DNA of 64,000 bases. Source: Primula veris. Taxonomy: Eukaryota; Streptophyta; Magnoliopsida; Ericales; Primulaceae. Both the position numbers and the translations under genes were made by a program. The stretch is taken from NCBI GenBank assembly GCA_963682055.1, contig OY821748.1:33463661-33527660 (forward strand), given 5' to 3'. This document shows, in pieces, positions 1-11,278 of this stretch. Numbering within the stretch: the first letter of the stretch is position 1; every line of letters starts with the position of its first letter. The notes beneath the pieces were generated by a model that was given only the letters and a program-made list of their open reading frames with translations, was not told where the DNA came from and ran no database searches.

Positions 1-1012
1 TTCTCTAGGACAAGTACCCACATAAATAAAGGACTTATAACGTTGCTCATATGGAAGTTGTAGGACTTTCTAAAGGGGAAAACAACCATAATACAATGAC
101 GATGTAAGGTTCAAAAACCAACAAAAGCACCAAAACAACTGCTCAGAATCAACATGTTAACTATTCCGGAACATCCTTCTTCCCTCTAGGATTCAAGTAA
201 ATAATCTGCCACATGGAAGCTTCTCAATGACATTTAATTTACTAAGTGCATACCAAACCCAATTGCAACAAAAAATGGGATGAACACATCCATGCACCCG
301 TACTAGCGTCAAAGATAGGGCAAGGTGTTTCAATAAGTATGGGACATATGCAAGGAGATATATATATATATTGTGCATAGAGATAATAGTCAAATGCACA
401 AATAGAAATGGACATTTATCTCAAGTTTGCGACTTCAATCTTACAACAGAGACATTTATCTCATTGAGTAATTAAGACACTTCAAAATAGAAATGTACTT
501 TTGGAGCTAAGACATTACTCTAATCTACAATTTTTTCAAAAATAGCTTTGGGGCAGGATTAATAAGTTGGTATCACTCCTTTGCCGAAATTTCCATAAAA
601 GATTAGTCAGACATCCTCAAAGCATATTCACCTTGTTATGCGGATGATGTGCTGTCGCAACTAGTAAAAAATAAACATAAACTTCTAAAAATAATATATA
701 GTAGCGGAAAGTAAGAATCGTGTACACAGAGAGTATATAGTCTAGTTTTATGTAACTTACAATATAAAAGGGGAATTTTTGTTGTAATAATTAAATACTA
801 AAAACAAGAAATAACAATTTCAAAATAATAATAGCTGTAATTAATAAAAGAAACAAATATTGGTCTAATTCAACATCCACCGTCGGAACTATATTACTCA
901 TCATTGATGTAAAAATATATCAATTAATAATTTGAATATTCACCGTTGGACTTATATTCATATATCTCCTTAATTAAATTAAATTAGAAAACATGCGATC
1001 TAATATACTCTT
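1..1012. other. Gene-free AT-rich flank
   Basis: No coding frame of convincing length or composition is present on either strand, and no terminal repeats or RNA gene were recognised. It is the left flank of the Copia-1 insertion. Confidence 0.6.
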
Positions 1013-1017
1013 ACTAT

Positions 1018-1208
1018 TAAAGAGAAACATATGTTTATTTAGTGATAATTTACAAGGGTAAAACACTAGCTTTTTATACAGGACTAGATAATCACAATCT
1101 ACTGTAATCCCTATAATTATGCTGACATATAGGATAATAAGAAGTAAATCATCAGCTCTCAATTACCGTTGTCAATTAATTTATTCAGTATGATTCTTTC
1201 CTTTAACA
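1018..1208 (-). repeat. Copia-1 3' LTR
   Basis: This 191-bp direct repeat matches 5643-5833. The only difference I see is C versus A in the stretch reading aatcc[c/a]tataa. The last codons and stop of the Gag-Pol frame (1181-1183) lie inside this LTR. Confidence 0.97.
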
Positions 1209-4200
1209 CTCCCCCTCAAGTTGGAATGGATGTTAATGACTCCCAACTTGCTAAGCAGCACTTCGAACTGTGTGGAACCGATTGGTTTAGTAAACAGGTC
1301 AGCGGGCTGATTTGTAGTTCGAATATAAGCCGTCCGCACCATCCCACTCTGAATCTTTTCACGTATTAAGTGACAATCAAGTTCTATATGTTTCGTTCGT
1401 TCATGGAACACCGGATTTGCGGCTATGTGCATAGCAGCCTGATTGTCACAAAACAATGTAACTGGTTTTGTATGTGTCACATTTAAGTCATTCAGAATAT
1501 TCTTTAACCAGGTGATTTCACAACAAGTATTAGCCATTGAACGATACTCCGCCTCTGCACTCGAACGAGACACAGTACTCTGTCTTTTAGTTTTCCAAGA
1601 GACCGGTGATAAACCGAGGAGAACGCAGTACCCAGTAATCGATCTTCTTGTATCTCTGCATCGAGCCCAATCGGCATCACAAAATGCTCGCAACTCCAAT
1701 CGACTTTGAGAAGATAGCAAAATTCCTTGTCCGGGTGCTTGTTTTATGTACCTGAGAACTTTGTGTGCAGCTTCAAGGTGTGGCTGTCTTGGTTTATCCA
1801 TGAATTGACTTAGTACGTGGACAATGTACACAAGGTCAGGCCTCGTAATGGTAAGGTAAATGAGACGACCAACTAGACGACGATACGAAGATGGGTCAGC
1901 AAGCAATTCCCCATTCGTTTGAGTGAGAGACAAATTTTGCTCAACAGGGAATCGAGAGGGTTTTCCACCTAAAAGCCCTGCGTCTTCTAAAATTTCCAAT
2001 GCATATTTTCTTTGACACAATGTAATTCCCTGCTTGGACCGTGCGACTTCTATTCCCAAGAAATATTTAAGTATTCCCATATCCTTCAACTTGAAATGGT
2101 TTGAAAGAAACAATTTTGTTTTTGCAATGTCTTGCAAGTTATTTCCTGCCAATATCACATCGTCGACATATACCAACAATGCAATAAAACTACCTGGATG
2201 ATTTCGAACAAATAGGGAATAATCTGACAAAGATTGCTGGAAACCATCCGCTTTGAGAGCACTTGATAACTTTATAAACCATTGTCGCGAGGCTTGTTTT
2301 AATCCGTAAATAGACTTCTGTAACTTGCAAACTACATTCTCCCCCTTTCTTTCGAAACCAGGAGGCATGGCCATATAAACTTCTTCGTAAAGATCACCAT
2401 TTAAAAAAGCGTTATTAACGTCGAGTTGATGTAAGTGCCATCCTTTTATGGCGGCAATGCTAAGTAACACACGGACTGTAGTGAGTTTTGCTACTGGTGC
2501 AAAAGTTTCACGATAATCAACGCCTTCAACTTGACTATAGCCTTTCGCCACCAATCGAGCCTTGTAACGCTCTATACTGCCATCCGGTTTTAGCTTGATT
2601 TTGTAAACCCATTTACATCCAATAGCTCTTTTATGAGATGGAAGTGGGACGAGCTTCCAAGTATTATTGGCTTGAAGTGCTTGTATTTCAGAGTGCATAG
2701 CTTCACGCCATTTTGGATCTCGAATAGCCTGCTGGAAGCTTTTTGGTTCTTTAAGAAGTGTAAGCTTATTAGTAAAAACTTTGTGCCTTGAAGAAAGATG
2801 GTCATATGACAAAAAATGGGAAAGTGGATGGGCCGTACCTTTGTTTATGACCATGTTCGTTGTAGACGAAGGAACGGTTCTTGACGGAAGGGCTACCTCA
2901 ACATGAAAGTCTTGCAAAAAAGACGGGGCTTTTGTAGACCGTGTAAATTTTCTTGGTGGTGGTTGGGCTGTTTGTGCATCATTGGGAAAAGATTGTGTGG
3001 GGTATGAAACCGTTGAGGATAATGGTGTAGTTGGTGATTGAGTTGGAGATGTGTCCTCTAGCTGGTTTTGTTGAAAAGGTGTGGGTTCAGGTGGCATGTC
3101 ATCGGCTAGCCATTGTGTTTGAGATGGTGTAATGAGGCTAGGACTTGGTATATAATCCATGTCAAAGGCTGAAGGTGAGATAGTGGGGTTCGGGTGATTC
3201 GGCGGTGCAGCGGAATTCGTGTTGGTTTGATAAGGAAATATGTCCTCAAAAAATAGAACATCTCTTGAGACAAAGACCTTTTTAAGTTCAAGATCGAACA
3301 CTCTATACCCCTTTTGGCCATAAGGATAACCAAGAAAAATGCAATGAGATGCACGAGAGTCGAATTTTGTACGTTTACTCGAATGTGTGGAAGCAAAACA
3401 TAAACAACCGAAAACTCTTAGGTGTGAATAAGATGGTTCCTTTTGAAATAATTTTTTGAATGGTGTTTTACCACCAAGGACAGGTGTGGGTGTACGGTTA
3501 ATAAGGTATGCTGAGGTAAGGATAGCATCACCCCAAAAATGTTTGGGAAAGTTGGCTTGAAAAAGCAGAGCACGAGCGACATTAAGTAGATGTCTATGTT
3601 TGCGTTCGGCAACACCATTTTGTTGTGGTGTGTCGACGCAACTAGTTTGATGAACGATCCCTTTTTCAGAATAAAAGCTTTCCATTTTGAATTCTGGGCC
3701 ATTATCACTACGAACAATTTTTATTCTAGTATTAAATTGGTTCTCAACCATATTTATGAATTTGACTAAAAGATCACGTGTTTCGGATTTGTATTTCATT
3801 AAATAAATCCATGTGCTTCTAGTATAATCATCAACGATGGTAAGAAAATACTTTGCTCCTGAGAGTGAAGGAACATGATAACCACCCCAAATATCGATAT
3901 GTATTAAATCAAAACAAGACTGAGTAGAAATAGAACTTAATGAAAAGGGTAATCTGGTCTGTTTAGCTAGAGGGCAAATTAAACATTTGTCTTGATCACA
4001 AATTTTATTCTTGAAAAAAGAAAATAATGAAGATACTTTGTTGGAAGGGTGTCCAAGGCGTTGGTGCCAAAGACCAGGGACAAAAGCTCGAATTGAATTA
4101 CATGTTCCTTTTTTTGCTTGGTCAAGGTAATAGAGCCCCTCCCGTTCAATTCCCGTCCCAATCATCTTCCCCGAACGTAGGTCCTGTATGACACAAAAGT

Positions 4201-5584
4201 TTTTAAGAAAAACAGTAATGAAAGATGAATCGAAGGCTAGCTTACTGATGGAGATCAAATTCAGATGAAAAAGTGGCACACACAGGACATTATTAAGGAT
4301 AAAATTGGGTGAGAAAACGACTTTTCCAATATGAGTAACTTGTGCAGATGAACCATTTGGTAACTCAACAGAGTAATTTTTAACTTGTTTTGAAAATGTA
4401 AGGAGGTTTGGACTACAAACAATATGGTCAGTAGCGCCGCTATCTAAGATCCAATAATCTTTCTTTCCATTCTCATATAATTTGAGGGTTTTACCTGAGA
4501 TTTCATCATGATTTAGATGATTACCGACTTGATTAACCATGGAAACCTTACTCTTGTTCAACATGTTTAGTAGCTGTTTGCATTCCTCTTGAGAGAACGG
4601 AAAGTATGACGCCTCTTCTTTCCTATTAGATACAGAGGCACTAACTTGATTACCTTTGAAACGAGTCCGCTCTCCTTCGACATTCTTTCTTTTTCTACAA
4701 AACTCGTATAAGTGTCCTTTCCAGCCACAATAAGTGCACTTTTGATGTGCGCGACAATTTTCAGTGCTATGGTTTGTTTTGTGGCACTTTCCACATTTTA
4801 AACCACTATTTTCTATGTTTAATTCTCTGTTCGAGTTTTTCACAGCAAACACAGCTGCTTCGGGTTGTGTCGGCACCTTTCCGTAAACCTCGGTTTGCTT
4901 TTCTTGACGTATTACTAGTGCATACGCCTTGTTTACCGGCGGTAATGGATCCAACAACAAAATATTACTACGTACAGTAGTAAACGAATCATTCAGACCC
5001 ATGAGAAATTTCATGGTCTTCTGAGTCTCTCGATATGAGTTTATCTGTTTGGATGATCCACAATTGCATGCAGGGATTGGGCAAAGTGTATCACGATCAT
5101 CCCAATATTTTTTCAGTTCTGTGTAGTAGGAACTTACTGACATGTTACCTTGCACACAATCATGGATCTCGTTCTCCACATGAAAAAGCTGGACAGTATT
5201 CGCATGAGAAAAACGCTCTTGCAAATCAAGCCACATGTTGCGTGCACTCTTACAGTTGATGACGCTTCCGGCAATCTCTTTTGACATTGATCCTAGTAGC
5301 CAAGTCTTGACTAAATTGTTGCAACGATTCCATTGTAGCAGTTCGTCTTTCTCGGTCGGCTCCTCAATCGTTCCATCGACTAAGCCAATTTTGTTCTTGA
5401 CCGCCAATGCCATATTCATGGACTGAGCCCATGTATTATAGTTATCTTCCACCAAGGGTTGTGACACAAGAATTGCCCCTGGCTGATCCGAATGGTGTAG
5501 GTATAAAGGATGATTAAAATTTTCCCAACTAGGGTTAGAAGGCATGCCTGACTTGGTTGCTTTCTCTGCCCCTTTGTCTCCCAT
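1181..5584 (-). CDS. Copia-1 Gag-Pol polyprotein, intact
   Basis: This single 1467-residue frame encodes the whole retrotransposon polyprotein. In order it shows a Gag region (about 25-250), two CX2CX4HX4C zinc knuckles (C264-C277 and C283-C296), an aspartic protease (DSG at 381-383), an integrase with an HHCC finger (H507, H512, C534, C537) and DDE residues D564, D627 and E660, a reverse transcriptase (about 970-1200, YVDD at 1139-1142) and an RNase H (D1303, E1346, D1380, D1429). Every catalytic residue checked is present and no frameshift or internal stop occurs. The start ATG lies about 46 bases inside the primer-binding site. The stop falls inside the 3' LTR. With near-identical LTRs this looks like a young, possibly active copy. 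Expression cannot be judged from sequence. Confidence 0.97.
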   Translation of the reverse strand: MGDKGAEKATKSGMPSNPSWENFNHPLYLHHSDQPGAILVSQPLVEDNYNTWAQSMNMALAVKNKIGLVDGTIEEPTEKDELLQWNRCNNLVKTWLLGSMSKEIAGSVINCKSARNMWLDLQERFSHANTVQLFHVENEIHDCVQGNMSVSSYYTELKKYWDDRDTLCPIPACNCGSSKQINSYRETQKTMKFLMGLNDSFTTVRSNILLLDPLPPVNKAYALVIRQEKQTEVYGKVPTQPEAAVFAVKNSNRELNIENSGLKCGKCHKTNHSTENCRAHQKCTYCGWKGHLYEFCRKRKNVEGERTRFKGNQVSASVSNRKEEASYFPFSQEECKQLLNMLNKSKVSMVNQVGNHLNHDEISGKTLKLYENGKKDYWILDSGATDHIVCSPNLLTFSKQVKNYSVELPNGSSAQVTHIGKVVFSPNFILNNVLCVPLFHLNLISISKLAFDSSFITVFLKNFCVIQDLRSGKMIGTGIEREGLYYLDQAKKGTCNSIRAFVPGLWHQRLGHPSNKVSSLFSFFKNKICDQDKCLICPLAKQTRLPFSLSSISTQSCFDLIHIDIWGGYHVPSLSGAKYFLTIVDDYTRSTWIYLMKYKSETRDLLVKFINMVENQFNTRIKIVRSDNGPEFKMESFYSEKGIVHQTSCVDTPQQNGVAERKHRHLLNVARALLFQANFPKHFWGDAILTSAYLINRTPTPVLGGKTPFKKLFQKEPSYSHLRVFGCLCFASTHSSKRTKFDSRASHCIFLGYPYGQKGYRVFDLELKKVFVSRDVLFFEDIFPYQTNTNSAAPPNHPNPTISPSAFDMDYIPSPSLITPSQTQWLADDMPPEPTPFQQNQLEDTSPTQSPTTPLSSTVSYPTQSFPNDAQTAQPPPRKFTRSTKAPSFLQDFHVEVALPSRTVPSSTTNMVINKGTAHPLSHFLSYDHLSSRHKVFTNKLTLLKEPKSFQQAIRDPKWREAMHSEIQALQANNTWKLVPLPSHKRAIGCKWVYKIKLKPDGSIERYKARLVAKGYSQVEGVDYRETFAPVAKLTTVRVLLSIAAIKGWHLHQLDVNNAFLNGDLYEEVYMAMPPGFERKGENVVCKLQKSIYGLKQASRQWFIKLSSALKADGFQQSLSDYSLFVRNHPGSFIALLVYVDDVILAGNNLQDIAKTKLFLSNHFKLKDMGILKYFLGIEVARSKQGITLCQRKYALEILEDAGLLGGKPSRFPVEQNLSLTQTNGELLADPSSYRRLVGRLIYLTITRPDLVYIVHVLSQFMDKPRQPHLEAAHKVLRYIKQAPGQGILLSSQSRLELRAFCDADWARCRDTRRSITGYCVLLGLSPVSWKTKRQSTVSRSSAEAEYRSMANTCCEITWLKNILNDLNVTHTKPVTLFCDNQAAMHIAANPVFHERTKHIELDCHLIREKIQSGMVRTAYIRTTNQPADLFTKPIGSTQFEVLLSKLGVINIHSNLRGSVKGKNHTE
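1209..1223 (-). other. Copia-1 polypurine tract
   Basis: On the sense strand the purine-rich stretch TTGAGGGGGAG lies just before the 3' LTR. This is the usual plus-strand DNA priming site of LTR retrotransposons. Confidence 0.85.
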
Positions 5585-5630
5585 CGTTATGTAGGCTAGG
5601 GTTTTGTGAATTTTTAAATTCCAGAACCTT

Positions 5631-5642
5631 GCTCTGATACCA
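5631..5642 (-). other. Copia-1 primer-binding site
   Basis: On the sense strand TGGTATCAGAGC directly abuts the 5' LTR. It is complementary to the 3' end of plant initiator methionine tRNA, the standard minus-strand primer of plant Copia elements. Confidence 0.95.
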
Positions 5643-5833
5643 TAAAGAGAAACATATGTTTATTTAGTGATAATTTACAAGGGTAAAACACTAGCTTTTT
5701 ATACAGGACTAGATAATCACAATCTACTGTAATCCATATAATTATGCTGACATATAGGATAATAAGAAGTAAATCATCAGCTCTCAATTACCGTTGTCAA
5801 TTAATTTATTCAGTATGATTCTTTCCTTTAACA
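5643..5833 (-). repeat. Copia-1 5' LTR
   Basis: This 191-bp LTR pairs with 1018-1208. It carries the promoter side of the element on the minus strand and is followed by target duplication ACTAT at 5834-5838. Confidence 0.97.
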
Positions 5834-5838
5834 ACTAT

Positions 5839-6691
5839 CAAACAATCTCTAAACATGCGCTAAAAATTTAATCTAACAGTAACGTTACGAATTAGAGAGA
5901 TCGATGAAACTAAATAACACAAGCACATTCAGTTGGATTTAACCTAATTGGATGGTCTTCATAAAATCTAATAACTTCACATGCGGAATTTTATTAAATC
6001 TTATTTGTTTCACAAGCTAGAGGGATCAAATAATTACGGATTCAATATCTAAATTAACAGTATATCGCAACGATTAATAAACCAGTAGTACTCCTAACAA
6101 TCAAACGAATTGATAATTAAATAAACGCAGAAGAACAACCAAAAATCAAAATAATAATCGAATTATTAAAACAAGTTAGATCTCACAGTAATAAGGATAC
6201 CGCGTTTTAAGTTTGTTTAGGCCAATAATAAAATCTTACCCATAAATATAAATCTAGAGAGGGAAGGTCGAATGTATGGTGGTCTCTGTTGCGTGTCTTT
6301 TTGCAACAGTCATCTTATTTGATTGTTTATGATACAACTAGTTTAACCACCGTTAAATTAAAAAATGGATGGTTAGATGATGTTTTTCAATAAATAATTT
6401 ATTTTTTCAATTTTCAACAAAATATAATTTGATAAATTAAAAACAAATTATACAATACATTAAAAACTCAAATAAAAATATAGAACTCTAGTGGAACCTA
6501 CGTTAAATTTAAATATTAATCAAAATTTATTTTTTATTATGTATTTAACATTTTTTTTTTTATAGAAACAGATTGTGTGTTAATGTATTTATAGCAAAAG
6601 TTATGGTCTCCTCACAAAAATATTATTATATCTTCACCGGTCCACGTGATATTGCCGAATGTACTAAGGAAATATTGTTCTCCAAAATATT
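5839..6691. other. AT-rich spacer with a dispersed repeat
   Basis: No gene is seen. The part at about 6345-6535 is clearly related, in the same orientation, to about 14280-14500 on the far side of Copia-2. Shared blocks include attaaaaacaaatt and caaataaaaatatagaac. Before Copia-2 inserted, the two copies lay within about 500 bp of each other. Confidence 0.6.
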
Positions 6692-6696
6692 GTGTT

Positions 6697-6899
6697 TGTT
6701 GTAATACACTATTAGCTACGTATATAGGGAGACAGAAGTAGAGAGAAGGGAGAACAGTATGATCTTTATTAATGAAGGAATATGAATGTATGATGAAGTA
6801 CAAGACCCCTAGCCCTCTTTATATAGATAGAGGGGTAGGGTTACAAGACCTACATGGGCCAATAAAGTATAAGCCCAATAGTCCAATTATCTTACAACA
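6697..6899 (-). repeat. Copia-2 3' LTR
   Basis: This 203-bp repeat of 13933-14135 differs at two bases (accc/actc and gggg/gagg). The sense strand begins TGTTGTAAGATA and ends TACAACA. The sense strand upstream carries the purine tract AATGGGGAG. Confidence 0.96.
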
Positions 6900-6967
6900 C
6901 TCCCCATTTGGACGTCTTGAATTCTTCGTCTTCATGCAGTCGATCTGAGTCGAGTTCATTCGCAGTG

Positions 6968-7460
6968 CTAAACACATAAAGACCTTAGGGCCGGAAAACC
7001 CGGTGTGGGACAAAACTGGTACCTAAGAGAAATTGTGTAGCCGAATGATATATGCCAAAATACTATGTAAGTAACTAACCACAAAACAGTGTGCCTCATC
7101 AAAACCTTGCCAGAGCAAACCCAATGGGAAAATCTCTGATCGAAGGAAAAAGAGTGCAACAGTGGTAGTAATAGGGGATCAACCACAAAACAGGTACCTC
7201 ATCAAAACCTTGCCAGAGTAAACCCAGTGGGAAAAAACTCTGGTCGAAGGACAAAAGAGTACACAGTGGTAAGAAGTATACGACAGGATACTCCCCCTGA
7301 TTTCGGCAATCCTTAGTGATATAACAGGGAACGTGTCTCGCTAAAAACCTTGTCAAGGAAAACCAAGTGGGAAAAACCTTGTACTAAGGACCAAAAGAGT
7401 ACACATGCATACAACAGGATGCTCCCCCTCACTTGCACACGACAGGGTGCGAGGATTTTG
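6968..7460 (-). other. Copia-2 structured 3' non-coding region
   Basis: Between the end of the RNase H frame and the 3' LTR lie repeated modules of about 130 bp. Three larger hairpins have arms CAGAG/CTCTG (7111-7138), CCAGAG/CTCTGG (7213-7243) and CAAGG/CCTTG (7354-7381), each around a CCCA..TGGG core. Small hairpins with the constant loop lie between them. Homologous modules occur at 49498-50035 in Copia-3. The arm changes are compensatory, which supports an RNA structure. Confidence 0.75.
7275..7452 (-). other. Three small constant-loop hairpins near the Copia-2 3' end
   Basis: At 7275-7292 arms AGTAT/ATACT enclose the sense loop CCTGTCGT. At 7407-7422 arms GCAT/ATGC enclose CCTGTTGT. At 7435-7450 arms GCAC/GTGC enclose CCTGTCGT, and the helix can extend by one G-T and one A-T pair. 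The arms differ while the loop is kept. Confidence 0.7.
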
Positions 7461-7481
7461 ACTCCGACATAAAATGTCGCT

Positions 7482-10400
7482 CTAAGGTAGCTCAGATAGC
7501 CTACGTAGGCCAATCGCCCGTACGTGCTTCTGAAAAGAATGCTTTGGCAGTGACTTGGTGAACAAGTCAGCGTGGTTATTCTCTGAACCAATATGCTTCA
7601 CTTCAATCTTTTGAAGTGTTTGTTGTTCATGTGTAAAAAACAACTTTGGCGAGATATGCTTAGTGGCATCTCCTTTGATATAACCATGTTTCGCTTGATC
7701 AATCACAGTGGTGTTGTCCTCATAAATAACAACTGGTTCATCATGATCGTAAGCTAGATTACAGGTGCTTCGAATATGGCCAATAACTGCTCGAAGCCAG
7801 ACACACTCTCTAGTCGCCTCATAGAGCGCGAGTAGCTCAGAGTGGTTAGTCGAAGTGGCCACTAGAGTCTATTTACGAGACCTCCAGGATATCGCCGTGT
7901 TCCCAATGGTAAAGACATAACCAGATTGGGAACATCCCTTGTGCGGGTCTGATAAGAAACCAGCATCGGCATAGCCGACAAGGGTTGCGTTATTTCGAGG
8001 ATCAATGGAGCTAGATCCACTCGACGCAAAGGGATAGAATAAGCCCATGTCCGTAGTACCTCTAAGGTAACGGAAAATGTCTTTTATGCCAGTCCAGTGG
8101 CGGCGTGTTGGCGCGGTGCTGCGTCGAGCTAGACAATTCACAGCAAACGAGATGTCCGGTCTAGTACATTGAGCCAAGTACAATAGTGCGCCTATTGCAC
8201 CCAGATATGAACACTCAGGGCTCAATATCTCTTCATTGTCCTCCTTTGGATGGAAGGGGTCCTTATTAATGTCTAGAGAACGGACGACCATGGGAGTAGA
8301 GGACGGCTTAGCATCACTATGACTAAAGCGCCTCAACACCTTTTGGGTGTAACTTTCTTGATGGACTAAAATTCCATCTGTACGGTGCTCGATCTACAGG
8401 CCGAGGCAATACCGTGTCTTCCCAAGATCTTTCATCTCGAATTCCTTCTTCATGATTTCAGCAGTTTCGAACAACTCTTTCGAGGTTCCTATGAGATTCA
8501 TATCATCTACATAGACTGCGATAATCGCATATCCTGAAGTGGATTTCTTTATGAACACGCATGGGCATAGTTCATTATTAACATATCCCACGCCGATCAA
8601 GTATTCACTTAGACGGTTATACCACATCCGTCCGGATTGTTTCAATCCATATAGTGATCGTCTCAGTCTAATCGAGAACGTGTTCCGTTGACGGGAACTA
8701 CTTGATTCAGGCAACTTAAGTCCATCAGGGACTCTCATGTAAATCTCTGTGTCCAGATCCCCGTAGAGATACGCTGTGACCACATCCATGAGCTGCATAT
8801 TTAGTTTTTCGGAAACTACTAAACTGATTAAGTAGCTGAACGTTATAACGTCCATTACGGGAGAATACGTCTCATCGTAATCAATTCCAGGGCGTTGAGA
8901 GAAACCTTGCGCCACAAGGCGAGCTTTGTATCTAACAATCTCATTATTCTCATTACGCTTCCTTACGAAAACCCATTTATGACCAACTGGTCTAACATTG
9001 GCGGTGTTGGAGCGACAGGTCCAAACACGCTTCGTTTCGTTAAGGAATCCAATTCAGCCTGGATTGCTTGTTTCCATTGAGGCCAGTCCGTTCTTCGCTG
9101 ACACTCAGCAACAGTACGAGGTTCCATGTCATCATTGTTCATAATGTCAGTGGCCACTGCGTATATGAACACATCATCGATGACAGTCTCATTTTGCTTC
9201 AAAATATCGTCTAAACTAGTATAATCGACAGATATTTTGAGGTTATCATGATGATTAGGAACTGGTGTTTCATCTGGAACACGCTCCTCTAATACATCAC
9301 TGTGATCCTTAATGATCTCGTGTGGCAAAACAGATGCGACAGGATTTCTCCTCTTTCGAGGCAGAACATCCTTGGAACCGGACGGCCTTCCTCTTTTTTT
9401 CGGAAGGGCGGCGGACTGAACGGCCGACGGCAGCGTCCTTTGCTCGGTGGGTACAACCGGAGCAATGTGTTCAACCGGAACACGGCGTCTCACAGGGACG
9501 TCTATCCTTGCAGGCACATTTGCAGCAGGTATATGTGATCTCGTGACATTTGTTAGGTCATTAAATGCGTCTGGCATTTGATTTGCAACATTTTGCAGGC
9601 CTAGGATTCTCTGCTCTTCCTTATCACTATGTGCAGTTGGGGGATCTAGATGAGACATAGTGGGTACATGCCACGTTAATTCACGTCGTTCCTTATCAAC
9701 GTTAACGTGCATATCTCCCCCTAATGACGGGAAGAGTGTCTCATCAAAGTCACAATCCGCATGTCTAGCGGTAAAGAGATCGCCTGTCAATGGCTCTAAA
9801 TAGCGTATTATGGACGGGGATTCATAACCGACATATATGCCCCGTCATTTCTGAGGTCCAAACTTGGAACGCTTAGGCGGCTCAATTGGAACATTGACTA
9901 AACACCCAAACACGCGTAAATGTGAGACATCGGGCTCATATCCAGTTACCAACTGGTACGCAGATAGTGGTTGGGTGGCCATGGGCCTAGGACGGACCAA
10001 CGCAGCAGCATGCAAAATGGCATAGCCCCACGCAGAAATAGGAAGTTTGGTGCGCATAACCAAAGTTCTTGCAATCATTTGCAATCGCTTAATGAAAGCT
10101 TCTGCAAGGCCGTTTTGGGTATGAACATACGCAACTGGGTGTTCAAGATTAATTCCCAAAGTCATGCAATAGTCATCGAAAGTTTTCGATGTAAACTCCG
10201 CGGCATTATCAAGTCTAATAGACTTTATCGGATAATCCGGATGATGAGCCCTCAATTTAATGATCTGGGCTAAGAGTTTTGGAAACGCTGCGTTTCTTGT
10301 GGACAACAAAGCTACGTGTGACCATCTTGTCGATGCATCAACCAAAACCATGAAATATTTAAATGGTCCACATGTTGCTTGGATAGGTCCACAAATATCT

Positions 10401-11050
10401 CCTTGAATTCTTTCAAGGAATTGGGAAACCAATTTCGTAGGTTTCACACAAATTGGTTTGAGATTAGTCTTTCCAATCGAGCATGCTTGGCATAGGCTTT
10501 TCGGATTAATCACGAAATTCTTTCCTCCAAGAGGATGCCCATGAGATGCGTTCATCGTTCGAAGCATCGTATTTTGACTCGGGTGTCCCAGCCGGTCATG
10601 CCATAGCATAAAAGTGCTCTCATCAATCGGCGCCCGCCGAATGATTAGATTGCTTTCAAAGTTTTGGATTGTAGTAACATACAAACCACTTGAAAGACAT
10701 CTCAACTTCTCCAGAATACGCTTTTGGTCGTATTGAGTGGAGGTAATGTGAAGGTATTCAATACCATTTTCACGAGCAGTTTCAAGATGAAACTTATTTT
10801 CTCGGATATCCTTAAAGCTCAACAAGGTACGACTAGACCTCGGAAAATATAAGGCCTGAGATACTTCGACAGGAGTACCATTTAACAACGTGAATTTAGC
10901 TTTACCAAAGCCTTCAACAAGGGTCGACGGGCCCGAAATTGTTGTCACTGAGGTTACTTTAGGCGTAAAGTTGATAAAAAAACATTTATCTTTTAAAATA
11001 GTGTGTGTAGTGCCACTATCAACCAGACAATCAACTGCCCCACAATACAT
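7482..11050 (-). pseudogene. Copia-2 pol (protease, integrase, RT, RNase H), interrupted
   Basis: Reading leftwards, 9845-11050 holds the aspartic protease (VDSGTTHT, Asp at residue 11) and integrase, with an HHCC finger (WHDRLGHPS, CQAC) and the DDE set (GDICG, LDNAAEF, QNGLAEA). 8963-9790 is the integrase tail and RT start. 8394-8915 is the RT core with YVDD. 7482-8339 is RNase H. The frames are parted by in-frame stops at about 9836, 8396 and 7868 and by a frameshift near 9000. Judged by family alignment, the stops replace Arg or Gln codons (CGA to TGA, CAG to TAG twice). The motifs themselves are well preserved, so the damage is recent. This copy could not make full Pol unaided. Confidence 0.9.
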
Positions 11051-11278
11051 GCCTAAAAGTAAAATAATTTAAAGTCGGTCACACGAATAAAAGGAATTGC
11101 TCAATGAAATAACTTTAAATTATACGAGAAATGTTCAAAACATTATCCATAAAACAAACCATAATCCAAAAGAAATGAACAATATCCAAAGGAAAAAACA
11201 TAATCCGAAATGGAATTGAAATAACATAATCCAGGAGCAAAACAGCTCAATTATTAAAAGAAACGAAGAAAAAAAACT
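11051..11278 (-). other. T-rich spacer between Copia-2 gag and pol
   Basis: This stretch of about 228 bases follows the gag stop. It is T-rich on the sense strand with several repeats of GGATTATG, and ends TTTTAG directly before the first codons of the protease frame. Copia-3 has a homologous spacer at about 46023-46232 ending TTTTAG at the same place. It could be an intron-like or recoding region. That is inference. Confidence 0.5.

Larger units (their letters stand above)
1013..5838 (-). mobile_element. Copia-1: complete Ty1/copia LTR retrotransposon
   Basis: The element runs from 1018 to 5833 (4816 bp) on the minus strand and is flanked by a perfect 5-bp target duplication ACTAT at 1013-1017 and 5834-5838. 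Its two LTRs are both 191 bp and differ at one base. On the sense strand the LTR begins TGTTAAAG and ends CTCTTTA, so it ends in TA rather than the usual CA. A primer-binding site matching initiator Met-tRNA abuts the 5' LTR, and a purine-rich tract abuts the 3' LTR. One open frame fills the interior. Short LTRs, small size and a single frame resemble the Ale/Retrofit group, but that lineage call is inference. All parts needed for autonomous movement appear present. Confidence 0.97.

Noticed and set aside
7099..7591. Minus-strand frames of 85-92 residues beyond the Copia-2 RNase H
   Set aside because: They lie over the hairpin modules of the 3' non-coding region and have no relation to Pol.
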